Notes: a model not told the origin generated them from the letters alone. Positions 55,099 to 62,990 are shown, counted from the first letter of the stretch. The stretch: 64,000 nucleotides of DNA from a bacterium (GCA_021803105.1 JAJZMC010000001.1:42640-106639), one strand, 5' to 3'. Made by a program: numbers and translations.

Positions 55099-55126
55099 GG
55101 GTTCCAGACCGACATGCTCAACCAAG
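55099..55126 (+). repeat. 28-bp direct repeat, copy 1
   Basis: Identical to 55191-55218; a shorter related stretch occurs at 56443-56458. Each of the first two copies is followed by a short spacer and a hairpin with a T-run (55151-55176 and 55237-55270). They look like repeated terminator-bearing elements, not CRISPR. Confidence 0.7.
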
Positions 55127-55149
55127 CTAAGTACAGCATGTAAGTCCGT

Positions 55150-55176
55150 AAAGTCCAGGCTTTCCGGACTTTTTCA
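55150..55176 (+). terminator. Rho-independent terminator of the island plus-strand arm
   Basis: AAAGTCC and GGACTTT pair around a short loop and run into TTTTT. It lies between the two 28-bp repeats, about 155 bases after the last plus-strand gene. Confidence 0.65.
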
Positions 55177-55190
55177 TTTGTGTCCGATTT

Positions 55191-55218
55191 GGGTTCCAGA
55201 CCGACATGCTCAACCAAG
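55191..55218 (+). repeat. 28-bp direct repeat, copy 2
   Basis: Exact second copy of 55099-55126, 92 bases downstream. It runs almost directly into the right copy of the island-flanking repeat at 55224. Confidence 0.7.
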
Positions 55219-55223
55219 TCAGG

Positions 55224-55450
55224 CACTCAAAATACGAGACCGTGTTCCGTGATCGGTCTCTATTTATTTATTCCTGCAACAGTTGATATTTTGGCGTAGT
55301 TTTTGAGGATTGACCAAATCCGGTAACCTAAGATTTGAATCACCGGACACCATTATTTATCCCATTTTAGTTCTTGATTAAGTTCCAGAACCGACTGCTC
55401 CCCTCATTATGAGGGTTGGACAGCACGATAACCGATCGTGTTCCGTGATC
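55224..55450 (+). repeat. Right copy of island-flanking direct repeat
   Basis: Counterpart of 46101-46325 in the same orientation. The hairpin here is GAGACCG/CGGTCTC followed by a T-rich tail (55237-55270), one base pair better than in the left copy. The middle part is diverged. The 54997-55525 gap holds only these repeats and the terminator. Confidence 0.75.
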
Positions 55451-55525
55451 TATAACTATATAGCGGAGATTCTTAACTAACGGAAAAATACGTAAGTATT
55501 GCGCAAAAGTATTGTAATTTCATAT

Positions 55526-55912
55526 CTATTTATCTTTCAGCTGTGGAAATAGGTACTTTACTGACGATGTATGCATAGTTTTTGTGTCACCAAATTCTTG
55601 AAGTGACAACAGGTCTTGATCAGTCGTGATAATTAAGTCAGCCTTTACTTCCAATGCACACTCCAAAATTTTATTATCGTCTGGGTCGAGTTCAGTGAGC
55701 ACGTCAACTTTTTGCTGAGGTCGCACTACTGCGACGGCTTCTTCTAGACGGTTCATCCAATGTACTACGTTAGCCCGCGAAAATCCAAGTTTAAGGCTTT
55801 CTAGCTTGTTCTGTAGCTCTTGTAGTATTTCCGGGGAGGTGTAGTATCTGGCCAAATACTGAGCAGCTGCAAAATAAACGTTCGCGTCGAGTACTAACCG
55901 AACGGGTTTCAT
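55526..55912 (-). CDS. VapC-like PIN-domain toxin (pair 1)
   Basis: 128 residues. Conserved acids of a PIN nuclease are seen: LVLDANVYF (first Asp), EILQELQ (Glu), DPDDNKILECALEVKADLI (Asp) and TTDQDLL. It would cut RNA when free of antitoxin. Overlaps the RHH antitoxin gene by 4 bases (ATGA). Confidence 0.88.
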   Translation of the reverse strand: MKPVRLVLDANVYFAAAQYLARYYTSPEILQELQNKLESLKLGFSRANVVHWMNRLEEAVAVVRPQQKVDVLTELDPDDNKILECALEVKADLIITTDQDLLSLQEFGDTKTMHTSSVKYLFPQLKDK

Positions 55913-56124
55913 CCTAGATATTTTTCTATGTCATCAACGTTCGTAAGGTTGAGTGTGCCTAGCTTCTTACGGATTTGGGCTGACATGTCTTTCCAGGTTC
56001 TTTCCCAAGTAGCTTGCTCTAGTAGTCGACGCACTATAACGCTTTTAGAAACGCCATCTTGCTTAGAGAATCTTTCGATCTCTTTTTTTAGTTTTTCGTC
56101 TAGTGAAATACTTAAGGTTGCCAT
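55909..56124 (-). CDS. Ribbon-helix-helix antitoxin (pair 1)
   Basis: 71 residues. N-terminal ATLSISLDEKLKKEIERFSK and GVSKSVIVRRLLE form a ribbon-helix-helix DNA-binding domain; the C-terminal tail should bind the toxin. Upstream gene of the pair; it should bind its own promoter region. Confidence 0.85.
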   Translation of the reverse strand: MATLSISLDEKLKKEIERFSKQDGVSKSVIVRRLLEQATWERTWKDMSAQIRKKLGTLNLTNVDDIEKYLG

Positions 56125-56212
56125 ATCAAGATTATAACAATTAACAAAAAATAATGTTGTTTACAAATTGATCTTAATAGGGGTGGAGTCTGTGCTAGTA
56201 TACGCTTAATCG

Positions 56213-56404
56213 TGACAGTCATACATATGGGCTAGAGCGCATGAACTAGAAGATCTTAAGTTACTTACAGAAGCATTTGTACAATACTGGATAATTTTTG
56301 ATGAGGTGCAAGCTACTGTGCGAGATACTCGAGTCATCGAAATTTTAGACAAGTATCATTTGTCAAATACGGAATCTAATAAATTTAGAGCACGTGTTTT
56401 TTAA
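56213..56404 (+). pseudogene. Coding remnant without a start
   Basis: A 63-codon open stretch after an in-frame TGA, reading AHELEDLKLLTEAFVQYW and RDTRVIEILDKYHLSNTESN, without a credible start codon or ribosome site. It looks like the C-terminal end of a lost gene. The rest of 56125-56551 shows only a partial copy of the island repeat near 56443. Confidence 0.35.
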
Positions 56405-56551
56405 AGGAACTATTTCGTTTGTCTCATTTATTCCTGTTATGAGGTTCCAGACCGACATCCAATTATTTTGTATTTTATTAAACGGATTATGTTAATCTGT
56501 TTTTTATTTAACAGGCATATTATTAAAATAATGTAGACTAAATTACTATAA

Positions 56552-56589
56552 CTAGCACTCTTGACATTAGAGTGCTAGTTTTTTATAAT
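56552..56589 (+). promoter_or_regulatory. CIRCE operator overlapping the hsp20 promoter
   Basis: TAGCACTC-N9-GAGTGCTA (56553-56577), the CIRCE element bound by HrcA. Its 9-base centre begins with TTGACA (56561-56566), and TATAAT follows at 56584-56589 with a 17-base spacer: a near-consensus promoter with the -35 box inside the operator. HrcA binding would block RNA polymerase until heat stress. A further palindrome AGTGCT-C-AGCACT lies at 56596-56608. Confidence 0.93.
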
Positions 56590-56635
56590 TTGTGCAGTGC
56601 TCAGCACTAGTAATAAATTATAAAGGAGGTTAATT

Positions 56636-57070
56636 ATGGCAATAATAAAATGGGATCCATTTGCTGATATTAATAATTTACATAATCAAATGAGTGATTT
56701 ATTTAGTGATTCATTTGGTGATTTAATGGGACATGATATTTCGGCACCAGTAACAGATATTTATGATGATGATAAGTCTATTACTGTTGAAGTTCATCTA
56801 CCACATTTTAAACAGGAAGAGATTACTGTTTCTCAAAACGAAGGTAGTTTAGAGATAAATGCTAATCATAGTGAAAAGTCGACTAATAATAAAAAGTACT
56901 TACATAAAGAAAGTGCCACTCGTTATTATAGACGTTTTACATTACCTAAAAACACTGATTTAGAAAATATCAAAGCTGATTTCGATAACGGTCTCTTAAC
57001 TGTTAGTGTTCCATATAAAGAACTACCTAAACCAAAAACAATTTCTATTTCAGCAAAATCTAAGAAGTAA
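56636..57070 (+). CDS. Small heat-shock protein Hsp20
   Basis: 144 residues. Alpha-crystallin domain from about 39 to 135: ITVEVHLPHFKQEEITVSQNEGSLEI, YRRFTLPKNTDLENIKADFDNGLLTVSVP. A short IISAKSKK-type C-terminal tail follows. A strong AAAGGAGG site precedes the ATG. It holds unfolded proteins under stress; CIRCE shows control by HrcA. Confidence 0.96.
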   Translation: MAIIKWDPFADINNLHNQMSDLFSDSFGDLMGHDISAPVTDIYDDDKSITVEVHLPHFKQEEITVSQNEGSLEINANHSEKSTNNKKYLHKESATRYYRRFTLPKNTDLENIKADFDNGLLTVSVPYKELPKPKTISISAKSKK

Positions 57071-57110
57071 ATAATAATTTTTTTAAAATCAAAAGCATTA
57101 TTTAGTAGTA

Positions 57111-57167
57111 AAAACCCTCAAGCTTTTTTATAATAAAGTAATTGTGATAAAAAAAGATGAGGGTTTT
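57111..57167. promoter_or_regulatory. 10-bp inverted repeat across the pilin operon start
   Basis: AAAACCCTCA (57111-57120) and TGAGGGTTTT (57158-57167) pair perfectly. The right arm lies inside the first codons of the pilin gene, encoding its prepilin cleavage motif. TATAAT is present between the arms (57130-57135). The left arm plus T-run may also end the hsp20 transcript. Confidence 0.45.
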
Positions 57168-58700
57168 ACTTTAGTAGAGTTACTTTTGAGTCTGGTAGTT
57201 TTAACAATTATTGCAATAACTTTTTTTGATTTATATATATCAGTTTTGCATAGTAGCATTGTTGCTCAACGACAAGCAGTTGCTCTTACTCTTGCTACTA
57301 ACCAGATGGAGTATTTACAGTCGTTACCTTATAATAATTTAGCAGTAACTGGTGGTCCAATTCCGGCAACAACTACTATTCCAGGAGTTGTTTATAAGAC
57401 AGAAAATAATCATACCTACACTGTAACTACTCAGATTAATTATGTTGATGATGCTTATGATGGTTGCGGTGTTTATCCAACACTTGCTTTAGAAAAACAA
57501 TATTGTCGTAACTATCCACCCCCTGCCGGTAGTCCGGTTGATACTACTCCAGAAGACTATAAGGACGTTAGAGTTGTTGTAACTGATAATTCAGGACTAC
57601 AGCTTGCAGCTCTAGATACTCAAATTGCTTCACCGACGGCCGAGACAGCAACTAATACAGGAGTAATCTTTGTCAATGTTATAGATCAAAGTGGAGATCC
57701 AGTAGCCGGTGCAACTGTTCATGTGGTTAATTCAGTTGTTTCACCAGCCATTAATGTTAGTAGTACAACCGATAGTAACGGAATGGCTATTTTTTATGGT
57801 ATGACACCTGATTCGAGCTATGATTATGTTATTAGTGCTTCATATTCTGGTTATTCTTCTCTTTTCACGATTCCGTCAACCACAAATCTGGTGGCTACTT
57901 ATCCGAATCAAGATGTTTTAACTCAAAATTCATCTTACGTTACTTTAACTTTAAAACCTCAGGGTCAGTATAGTTTAATTTTAGAAACAACTGATACTTC
58001 TGGTAATCCTTTACCAAATGCTCAGATTTATGTAAAAGGAGGATATAAGAAATATACTGAGACATCTAATACTAGTTATTATTATGATTCTATGACAGCA
58101 CCAAACACTTCTCCAGTGACTGGTAGTGGTGGTTTATTTGGTATGACTAATTTAGTACCTGGTAGTTATATCTTTTGTGGTGATACTGGATCAACTGGTT
58201 GTAGTATTGCTGGAAAAACTTATTATTTAGCAGCAGCTGTTCCTTATAGTGGTAATAATGCTTTTAATCCAATTAATGTACCAATTGATTCAAGCTCAAA
58301 TCCTCCAACTATTACTTTTCCATATAACGGTAATAGTTATTTGCAAAAAGTAAGATTAATGTTAACTCCTTATTCAAATTTTCCTAGAATTTTTACATTA
58401 TCACCGTCTTCCGTTAGTGCTAGTAGTGGTACATTGAATAATTTTAGTTTTTCTATTACTGGGGCTAATTTACCATGTGATCCGGCCGCTAATAAATGTA
58501 GTACTACAATTAATTTTATACAAAACGGAAAAACTTATACGTCAAGTTGTACTGGTACATCTGCTGGTACTGATTTAAGTTGTTCCGTTGATCTTTCCAA
58601 TGTTATATCTGGTAGTACTCAGCTACAAATTATAGCTAACGGTTATACCTTTAATTTACCGACAGCACCATTGCTAGGAGGTTTAATTGTTTCACCATAA
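57144..58700 (+). CDS. Large type IV minor pilin with carrier-type Ig domains
   Basis: 518 residues, GTG start. Prepilin signal DEGFTLVELLLSLVVLTIIA with Glu5 conserved, followed by an N-terminal helix. Two CarboxypepD_reg/CNA-B-like domains are seen: VFVNVIDQSGDPVAGATVHVV-like (about 172-260) and ILETTDTSGNPLPNAQIYV (about 277-375). The end has an IPT-like domain (FPRIFTLSPSSVSASSGT). PilV-like role, possibly an adhesin at the pilus tip. Overlaps the next pilin gene by 14 bases. Confidence 0.85.
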   Translation: MIKKDEGFTLVELLLSLVVLTIIAITFFDLYISVLHSSIVAQRQAVALTLATNQMEYLQSLPYNNLAVTGGPIPATTTIPGVVYKTENNHTYTVTTQINYVDDAYDGCGVYPTLALEKQYCRNYPPPAGSPVDTTPEDYKDVRVVVTDNSGLQLAALDTQIASPTAETATNTGVIFVNVIDQSGDPVAGATVHVVNSVVSPAINVSSTTDSNGMAIFYGMTPDSSYDYVISASYSGYSSLFTIPSTTNLVATYPNQDVLTQNSSYVTLTLKPQGQYSLILETTDTSGNPLPNAQIYVKGGYKKYTETSNTSYYYDSMTAPNTSPVTGSGGLFGMTNLVPGSYIFCGDTGSTGCSIAGKTYYLAAAVPYSGNNAFNPINVPIDSSSNPPTITFPYNGNSYLQKVRLMLTPYSNFPRIFTLSPSSVSASSGTLNNFSFSITGANLPCDPAANKCSTTINFIQNGKTYTSSCTGTSAGTDLSCSVDLSNVISGSTQLQIIANGYTFNLPTAPLLGGLIVSP

Positions 58701-59295
58701 ATTATTAAAATCCACAGCAGGTTTTACTTTAGTAGAATTGATGATAGTAATAGTCGTAATAGGTGTTTTATTTGCTACTTTTGCTGAATTTTTTGATAAT
58801 AATTTGATTTTATTTTTAAACCAACAACAAAACAGTATGAACTTAACTGAGCTTCAGGCTGAATCACAACGTATAGCTGATGTTTTGAGAGGTGCAACTG
58901 ATATTGTTTCTGATGAGCCAAACCAACTAAGCGTATATGCTTATTTTTCATTTACGAATCAGTATGTTTCGTTAGTTAATTATTATTTAAATAGTAGTAA
59001 AACTCAATTACTTGCATCTGTTACGCCAATGACAGCTAATCCACCAATTGGAACACCGATTACATCTCAAACTAAGGTTTATACTATTATTTCTAATTAT
59101 TATTATGTACCTGGTAGTAGTTTATTTACATATTATGATGCTAATGATAATATTTTGACACCTCCGGTTGCCGATGAAAAGTCTATTATCAATATAGGTA
59201 TTAATTTATCTGAACCAATTGCTAGTCCATCGAATAATCAAGCACAATCATTGAATCTTTTTGTTAATTTACGTAATCGAAAAACTGCTATATGA
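58687..59295 (+). CDS. Type IV minor pilin (PilW-like)
   Basis: 202 residues, TTG start with an ATG not available nearby. AGFTLVELMIVIVVIGVLFATF is a complete prepilin signal and membrane helix. The rest is beta-rich with NLTELQAESQRIADVLRGATDIV, typical of PilW/GspJ-like proteins. The second of three pilin genes. Confidence 0.85.
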   Translation: MFHHKLLKSTAGFTLVELMIVIVVIGVLFATFAEFFDNNLILFLNQQQNSMNLTELQAESQRIADVLRGATDIVSDEPNQLSVYAYFSFTNQYVSLVNYYLNSSKTQLLASVTPMTANPPIGTPITSQTKVYTIISNYYYVPGSSLFTYYDANDNILTPPVADEKSIINIGINLSEPIASPSNNQAQSLNLFVNLRNRKTAI

Positions 59296-59335
59296 TTTAT
59301 CTAGGTGTTATAAATAGAAAGGTTAGATATTTGAG

Positions 59336-60892
59336 ATGTTGCCAGGCTTAATATCAGTTATTGTAGCTTTTTCTATTATCGGTGCAGCTGTAACTGAAGT
59401 TACTTTAACTAACTTTATGGTGATAGGAAATTCAATAAAATCACAGGAAGCACTTAATATTGCTGAAGCTGGTGTTAATTATTATTTATGGCATTTAAAT
59501 CATAATTCGACTGATTATACAGATGGTCATCAAACTGGAAATACTCTAACTCAATACGGTTATGGACCATATGTTCATCAATATGTTGGATTAAATGGTG
59601 TTGATCAAGGTACTTATACTTTATACATTCAGCCACCAACTAATAATTCTACTATTGTAACTGTTCGATCAATTGGTCAAGTAGCTAACTCATCAATTAC
59701 TAAAACTGTTCAAGCTAAACTCGGTATTCCATCTTTTGCTAGTTACGGTGTTGTGTCTGATTCGGCTCTGTGGTTTGGTAATAACGAAACTGCGAGTGGT
59801 CCAGTAGATTCTAATCAAGGTATTAGAATGGATGGTCCAAATACTTCCACTGTTTCTAGTGCTAACAGTGTTTATACTCCGTCTTATCAGTTAGGTGGAG
59901 ATGGTAACCCTCATCCTGGGGTTTGGTGCAATGCTTCAGTTACAACACCAGTAAATTGTAATACAAGATCAAAAAATGATTGGTTATATCCAGTACCAAC
60001 AATTGATTTTAACCAGGTTGCATCAGCTCTTTGCACTTTGAAAAAAATAGCATTTAGTTCTAGTTCCACAACTTCTAGCATCTCTAATTCATCAAATGCT
60101 TGTTCTCAAACACCCAATAATTCTACTCAATCTTATATTGCAAGGAGCAATACAAATGCTAGTCAAACTAAAGGATATTTAATTGAGTTAAATCCTGATG
60201 GTACTTATAATTTGTATAGAGTTAATAGTGTAAATGATACTGAGTCGTCATATCAAACAGCCTTATCAACACAATTAATTTCAACTGAAACACCTATTCC
60301 TAGCAATGGAGTGATTTACGTTGAAGATAATGTTTGGGTGTTGTCTAATCCTGATTTTCATGGTCGAGTTACTATTGCTGCCGGAAGATTGTCTGCTGCT
60401 AGTAGTAATTCTTATGCTAATATCACTATCGCTGGACCCTTACTTTATAGTACAAAAAATGGTCAAGACGCAATTGGCTTAATTGCTCAAAATAATATTA
60501 TAATTGCTCCTTATGCACCACCTCCTAACACAGTTAGTCCTATAAATTTCCAAGTAGACGGTGCTTTATTAGCTGAAAATGGTAATGTTTGGTACCCTGA
60601 TACTTATCAATCGGCGCCATATGAGTGTACAATGGGTTGGACAGGAGCAAATCAACAGTTTTTATTTTATGGTTCAGTTGCAACACGACAGACTTGGACT
60701 TGGTCGTGGCTTGACGGCTCTAATCAGTGTGGTAATGCGGCTTATGATTCAGTAAGTGGTCAATATATTTCTGGATTTGAAAATAATACTACACAATATG
60801 ATTATAATTTGATGTATTCACCACCACCAGATTTCCCATTAACTTCTGGTTATAATATACTATCTTGGCGTGAGATTTTATTACATCCATAA
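59336..60892 (+). CDS. PilX-like pilus assembly protein with beta-helix domain
   Basis: 518 residues. A hydrophobic N-terminus (LISVIVAFSIIGAAVTEVTL) followed by SQEALNIAEAGVNYYLWHL, the pattern of PilX/DUF-type proteins that lack a standard prepilin Gly-Phe. The large outside part has many Asn/Ser/Gly strands and a region near NGVIYVEDNVWVLSNPDFHG typical of exported beta-helices; six or more Cys suggest disulfides. Third gene of the pilin operon. Confidence 0.75.
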   Translation: MLPGLISVIVAFSIIGAAVTEVTLTNFMVIGNSIKSQEALNIAEAGVNYYLWHLNHNSTDYTDGHQTGNTLTQYGYGPYVHQYVGLNGVDQGTYTLYIQPPTNNSTIVTVRSIGQVANSSITKTVQAKLGIPSFASYGVVSDSALWFGNNETASGPVDSNQGIRMDGPNTSTVSSANSVYTPSYQLGGDGNPHPGVWCNASVTTPVNCNTRSKNDWLYPVPTIDFNQVASALCTLKKIAFSSSSTTSSISNSSNACSQTPNNSTQSYIARSNTNASQTKGYLIELNPDGTYNLYRVNSVNDTESSYQTALSTQLISTETPIPSNGVIYVEDNVWVLSNPDFHGRVTIAAGRLSAASSNSYANITIAGPLLYSTKNGQDAIGLIAQNNIIIAPYAPPPNTVSPINFQVDGALLAENGNVWYPDTYQSAPYECTMGWTGANQQFLFYGSVATRQTWTWSWLDGSNQCGNAAYDSVSGQYISGFENNTTQYDYNLMYSPPPDFPLTSGYNILSWREILLHP

Positions 60893-60918
60893 TTTTAGAA
60901 AGGTAAATAGTAAAAGTA

Positions 60919-61248
60919 ATGGATAGTAATTTATCACAAAATAGTTCTAGCAGTGCAATTTTAAATAATACTAATAACCCTCAAACTAATTTAAATAGTA
61001 TCACTCCAGTTACTTCACCACTTCAATCTAGTAATTCAACCAATATTTTAGATAGCCCTAGTAATTTAACTTTGATACCGACTACTACAGTTACTACTAC
61101 ATTATCAAAACCAAATAAAAACATCTCACATCACAAAGTTTATTTTAACTGGCTGTATTTTTTAATCATTATAATTTTACTGATATTAGCTATTGTTATC
61201 TTTATTAGAAACAAAAAAAATGTAGAAAATACATCATATGATAATTAA
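60919..61248 (+). CDS. Ser/Thr/Asn-rich tail-anchored protein
   Basis: 109 residues: a low-complexity N-terminal 70 residues (Ser, Asn, Thr), then one helix (LYFLIIIILLILAIVIFI) and a short basic tail. No family. Follows the pilin operon by 26 bases and is probably transcribed with it. Confidence 0.55.
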   Translation: MDSNLSQNSSSSAILNNTNNPQTNLNSITPVTSPLQSSNSTNILDSPSNLTLIPTTTVTTTLSKPNKNISHHKVYFNWLYFLIIIILLILAIVIFIRNKKNVENTSYDN

Positions 61249-61306
61249 TCTTGAATTTAATTGTTTATCAAGTTATATTCTAAGTATTGATACTAATAAA
61301 CAATAA

Positions 61307-61335
61307 TTGACAAAGAAATAAAAAAGTTATATTAT
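61307..61335 (+). promoter_or_regulatory. Strong promoter of the short transcript
   Basis: TTGACA (61307-61312), 17-base spacer and TATTAT (61330-61335). Together with the terminator at 61498-61528 it defines a transcript of about 185 bases. Confidence 0.75.
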
Positions 61336-61386
61336 ATGGATGTTAGTGATCACAAACAAAAATTAACAAAATAAAAAGGAGAGTAA

Positions 61387-61473
61387 ATGAAAATTCAAGG
61401 ATTAAATTTTGAATTTGAAAAGACTTCAAATCGAGATATTTTAAGAATCGATCGAATTTTATCCAGAATTTGA
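61387..61473 (+). CDS. 28-residue peptide gene
   Basis: MKIQGLNFEFEKTSNRDILR and eight more residues. AAAAGGAG lies 6 bases before the ATG, a strong ribosome site. With its own near-consensus promoter and terminator the unit looks intentional. The peptide is soluble and charged, with no family recognised; it may be a leader peptide, a small regulator or the shortened remains of a longer gene. Confidence 0.55.
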   Translation: MKIQGLNFEFEKTSNRDILRIDRILSRI

Positions 61474-61497
61474 TCAATTATCTTAAAACGATTTAAT

Positions 61498-61528
61498 AGA
61501 GACCATTATGAGTGGTCTCTATTTTTTT
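61498..61528 (+). terminator. Rho-independent terminator
   Basis: AGAGACCA (61498-61505) pairs with TGGTCTCT (61513-61520) around a 7-base loop, followed by ATTTTTTT. Strong and directly after the 28-residue gene. Confidence 0.9.
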
Positions 61529-61703
61529 GATAGCTGGATTTATAGTAACGATATGAACTGATTATAATCCGATTTAGTGAGTAGCCAAGACTTTTAGCAG
61601 GAATAACTTGGGTGAATTGAAACTCATAAACATGTGGTACATTAACGGTTTAATTTATCGACGGATTAGTAATTAGGTATAGACATCAATGACTAATCAG
61701 AAA

Positions 61704-61817
61704 CTATAGACTGCTAAGTTCCAAAATAGTCTGCCAATCTTTTGTCGCTAAGTCGAGAATAGTTAATTCTGGATGAGATACTAATAATTTGTTAACGATG
61801 TATCTACCCACAGTCAT
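61704..61817 (-). CDS. Possible 37-residue protein coupled to upstream ORF
   Basis: ATG in an ATGA overlap with the stop of the 72-residue ORF. It reads TVGRYIVNKLLVSHPELTIL then DLATKDWQTILELSSL. Could be a real coupled gene or the frameshifted end of one longer protein. No family recognised. 61529-61703 shows nothing I can support. Confidence 0.35.
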   Translation of the reverse strand: MTVGRYIVNKLLVSHPELTILDLATKDWQTILELSSL

Positions 61818-62032
61818 ATTTTATCCACATCATTATCTAAAACCACCAACCCCGTTTTCTTGGTTAAGTATAGGACCTCCTTTAAACCAATAGATCTGCG
61901 GGTTTTCTGGTGTCGAAGGAAGCAATTCTCTAATTTCCTTTTGCCGTTCTTAAATATGGTAAGAGTTTTATGTTCTTGTTCCAGTGATGGGTTTATAGGA
62001 CTATTTGTTTCTTTGCTCTTAATTATTGCCAT
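61814..62032 (-). CDS. Possible 72-residue basic protein
   Basis: Basic protein without membrane helix; SIGLKEVLYLTKKTGLVVLD is a plausible folded end. No clear ribosome site. It is followed by the overlapping 37-residue ORF, and the joint frame could represent one gene with a frameshift. 62033-62244 holds no gene but contains copy A of the 50-bp repeat. Confidence 0.35.
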   Translation of the reverse strand: MAIIKSKETNSPINPSLEQEHKTLTIFKNGKRKLENCFLRHQKTRRSIGLKEVLYLTKKTGLVVLDNDVDKI

Positions 62033-62141
62033 AGATGTAATTATAAGATATTTAATATAAGTTTAATAATTTATCAATGTACTGGATGCCTTCAAAACAT
62101 TAAAAAATAACAATTTCAAACCGTTCAAATTTGACTTATAT

Positions 62142-62190
62142 AGTAGAAACAAGTTGGACGTATTGGAATGGATTAAAGCATGAGCTTATA
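62142..62190 (+). repeat. Interspersed 50-bp repeat, copy A
   Basis: Shares the core AGTTGGAC-n-TATTGGA with 62940-62990 and 63951-64000. In one frame it reads VETSWTYWNGLKHELI, so it may be a decayed short coding element. Not in tandem. Confidence 0.55.
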
Positions 62191-62244
62191 GCAATATGAA
62201 AAGTAGTTAATTTAGATTATTAGATCAGAGATCAGAATAATAAT

Positions 62245-62274
62245 TTGACATATAATACTGTAATAGTGTACACT
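62245..62274 (+). promoter_or_regulatory. Promoter and operator of toxin-antitoxin pair 2
   Basis: TTGACA (62245-62250), 18-base spacer and TACACT (62269-62274). The -10 box is within the 10-base palindrome AGTGTACACT (62265-62274), a likely binding site for the antitoxin. Confidence 0.6.
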
Positions 62275-62283
62275 GATAACACT

Positions 62284-62505
62284 ATGAAAAACATCACACT
62301 ATCTGCCCCCGAAGAATTAATAGACCAGGCTCGAAAACAAGCGATTGTTAAAGGTACAACCCTTAATCAAGAGTTTCGTGAGTGGCTAGCTTCTCAGACT
62401 GTAGACAATGAGGAAAGACTTTTGCGTTATAAAAGGCTTATGAAGCAACTATCTTACGTTGATGCAGGTCGTCATTTTAGTCGTGAAGAAATGAACGAGC
62501 GTTAA
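62284..62505 (+). CDS. Antitoxin of pair 2 (VapB-like)
   Basis: 73 residues from the ATG at 62284; the longer in-frame form starts inside the promoter. NITLSAPEELIDQARKQA is a ribbon-helix-helix-like N-terminus, and the C-terminal RYKRLMKQLSYVDAGRHFSR should bind the toxin. Only 9 bases separate the -10 box from the ATG, so the mRNA is nearly leaderless. Confidence 0.8.
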   Translation: MKNITLSAPEELIDQARKQAIVKGTTLNQEFREWLASQTVDNEERLLRYKRLMKQLSYVDAGRHFSREEMNER

Positions 62506-62506
62506 A

Positions 62507-62935
62507 ATGGTATCAAAGAATAGAGTATTTTTTGATACTAATGTGTTGGTTTATCAGTTCGATAAGACTGCCCCTAAAAAGCAAAAACAGGCAATAGAGC
62601 TTATAGAGCGATATGGTTTTGATGGTAAAGCAATGATTAGTACGCAAGTAGCCCAAGAGTTTATGAATGTTGCCTTAAAAGGATTTGCAATAAAACTATC
62701 ACCTATTGAATTAGAATTAGTTATAGATGATTTATTGAAGCCACTTTGTGCTTACTCACCGAACTTTGATTTTTATAAACGAGCACTTAAATTGTGTGCT
62801 ACAAATAATATAAATTTCTATGATGCATTAATAGTCCAGGCAGCTTTAGAATGTGGATGCGTAAGACTTTATAGCGAAGATATGCAAGCTGGCCGACGGT
62901 TTGATAATTTAACAATAATAAATCCATTTGCTTGA
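62507..62935 (+). CDS. VapC-like PIN-domain toxin (pair 2)
   Basis: 142 residues. VFFDTNVLVYQFD, STQVAQEFMNVAL, NINFYDALIVQAALECG and LYSEDMQAGR contain all four conserved acids of an active PIN nuclease. It begins 1 base after the antitoxin stop. Confidence 0.92.
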   Translation: MVSKNRVFFDTNVLVYQFDKTAPKKQKQAIELIERYGFDGKAMISTQVAQEFMNVALKGFAIKLSPIELELVIDDLLKPLCAYSPNFDFYKRALKLCATNNINFYDALIVQAALECGCVRLYSEDMQAGRRFDNLTIINPFA

Positions 62936-62939
62936 ACGT

Positions 62940-62990
62940 GGTAGATACGAGTTGGACATATTGGACAGATATAAAAAGAGAACTGATTAA
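62940..62990 (+). repeat. Interspersed 50-bp repeat, copy B
   Basis: Second copy, immediately after pair 2. In the corresponding frame it reads VDTSWTYWTDIKRELIKYWK, the best-preserved version. Nothing else is recognised in 62936-63218. Confidence 0.55.

Noticed and set aside
54957..55226. Minus-strand 89-codon ORF reading LVEHVGLEP and a similar second segment
   Set aside because: It is a translation of the 28-bp repeats and terminators, overlaps a better supported gene end and lacks a ribosome site.
55099..55276. Repeats as a CRISPR array
   Set aside because: Only two to three copies, unequal spacers with their own hairpins, and no cas gene in the window.
46094..56124. Insertion sequence, prophage or conjugative element
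   Set aside because: No transposase, integrase, phage structural or transfer gene is recognisable; only the repeats and composition suggest mobility.
61860..62060. 66-codon plus-strand ORF opposite the 72-residue candidate
   Set aside because: No ribosome site and less protein-like than the opposite frame, although neither is certain.
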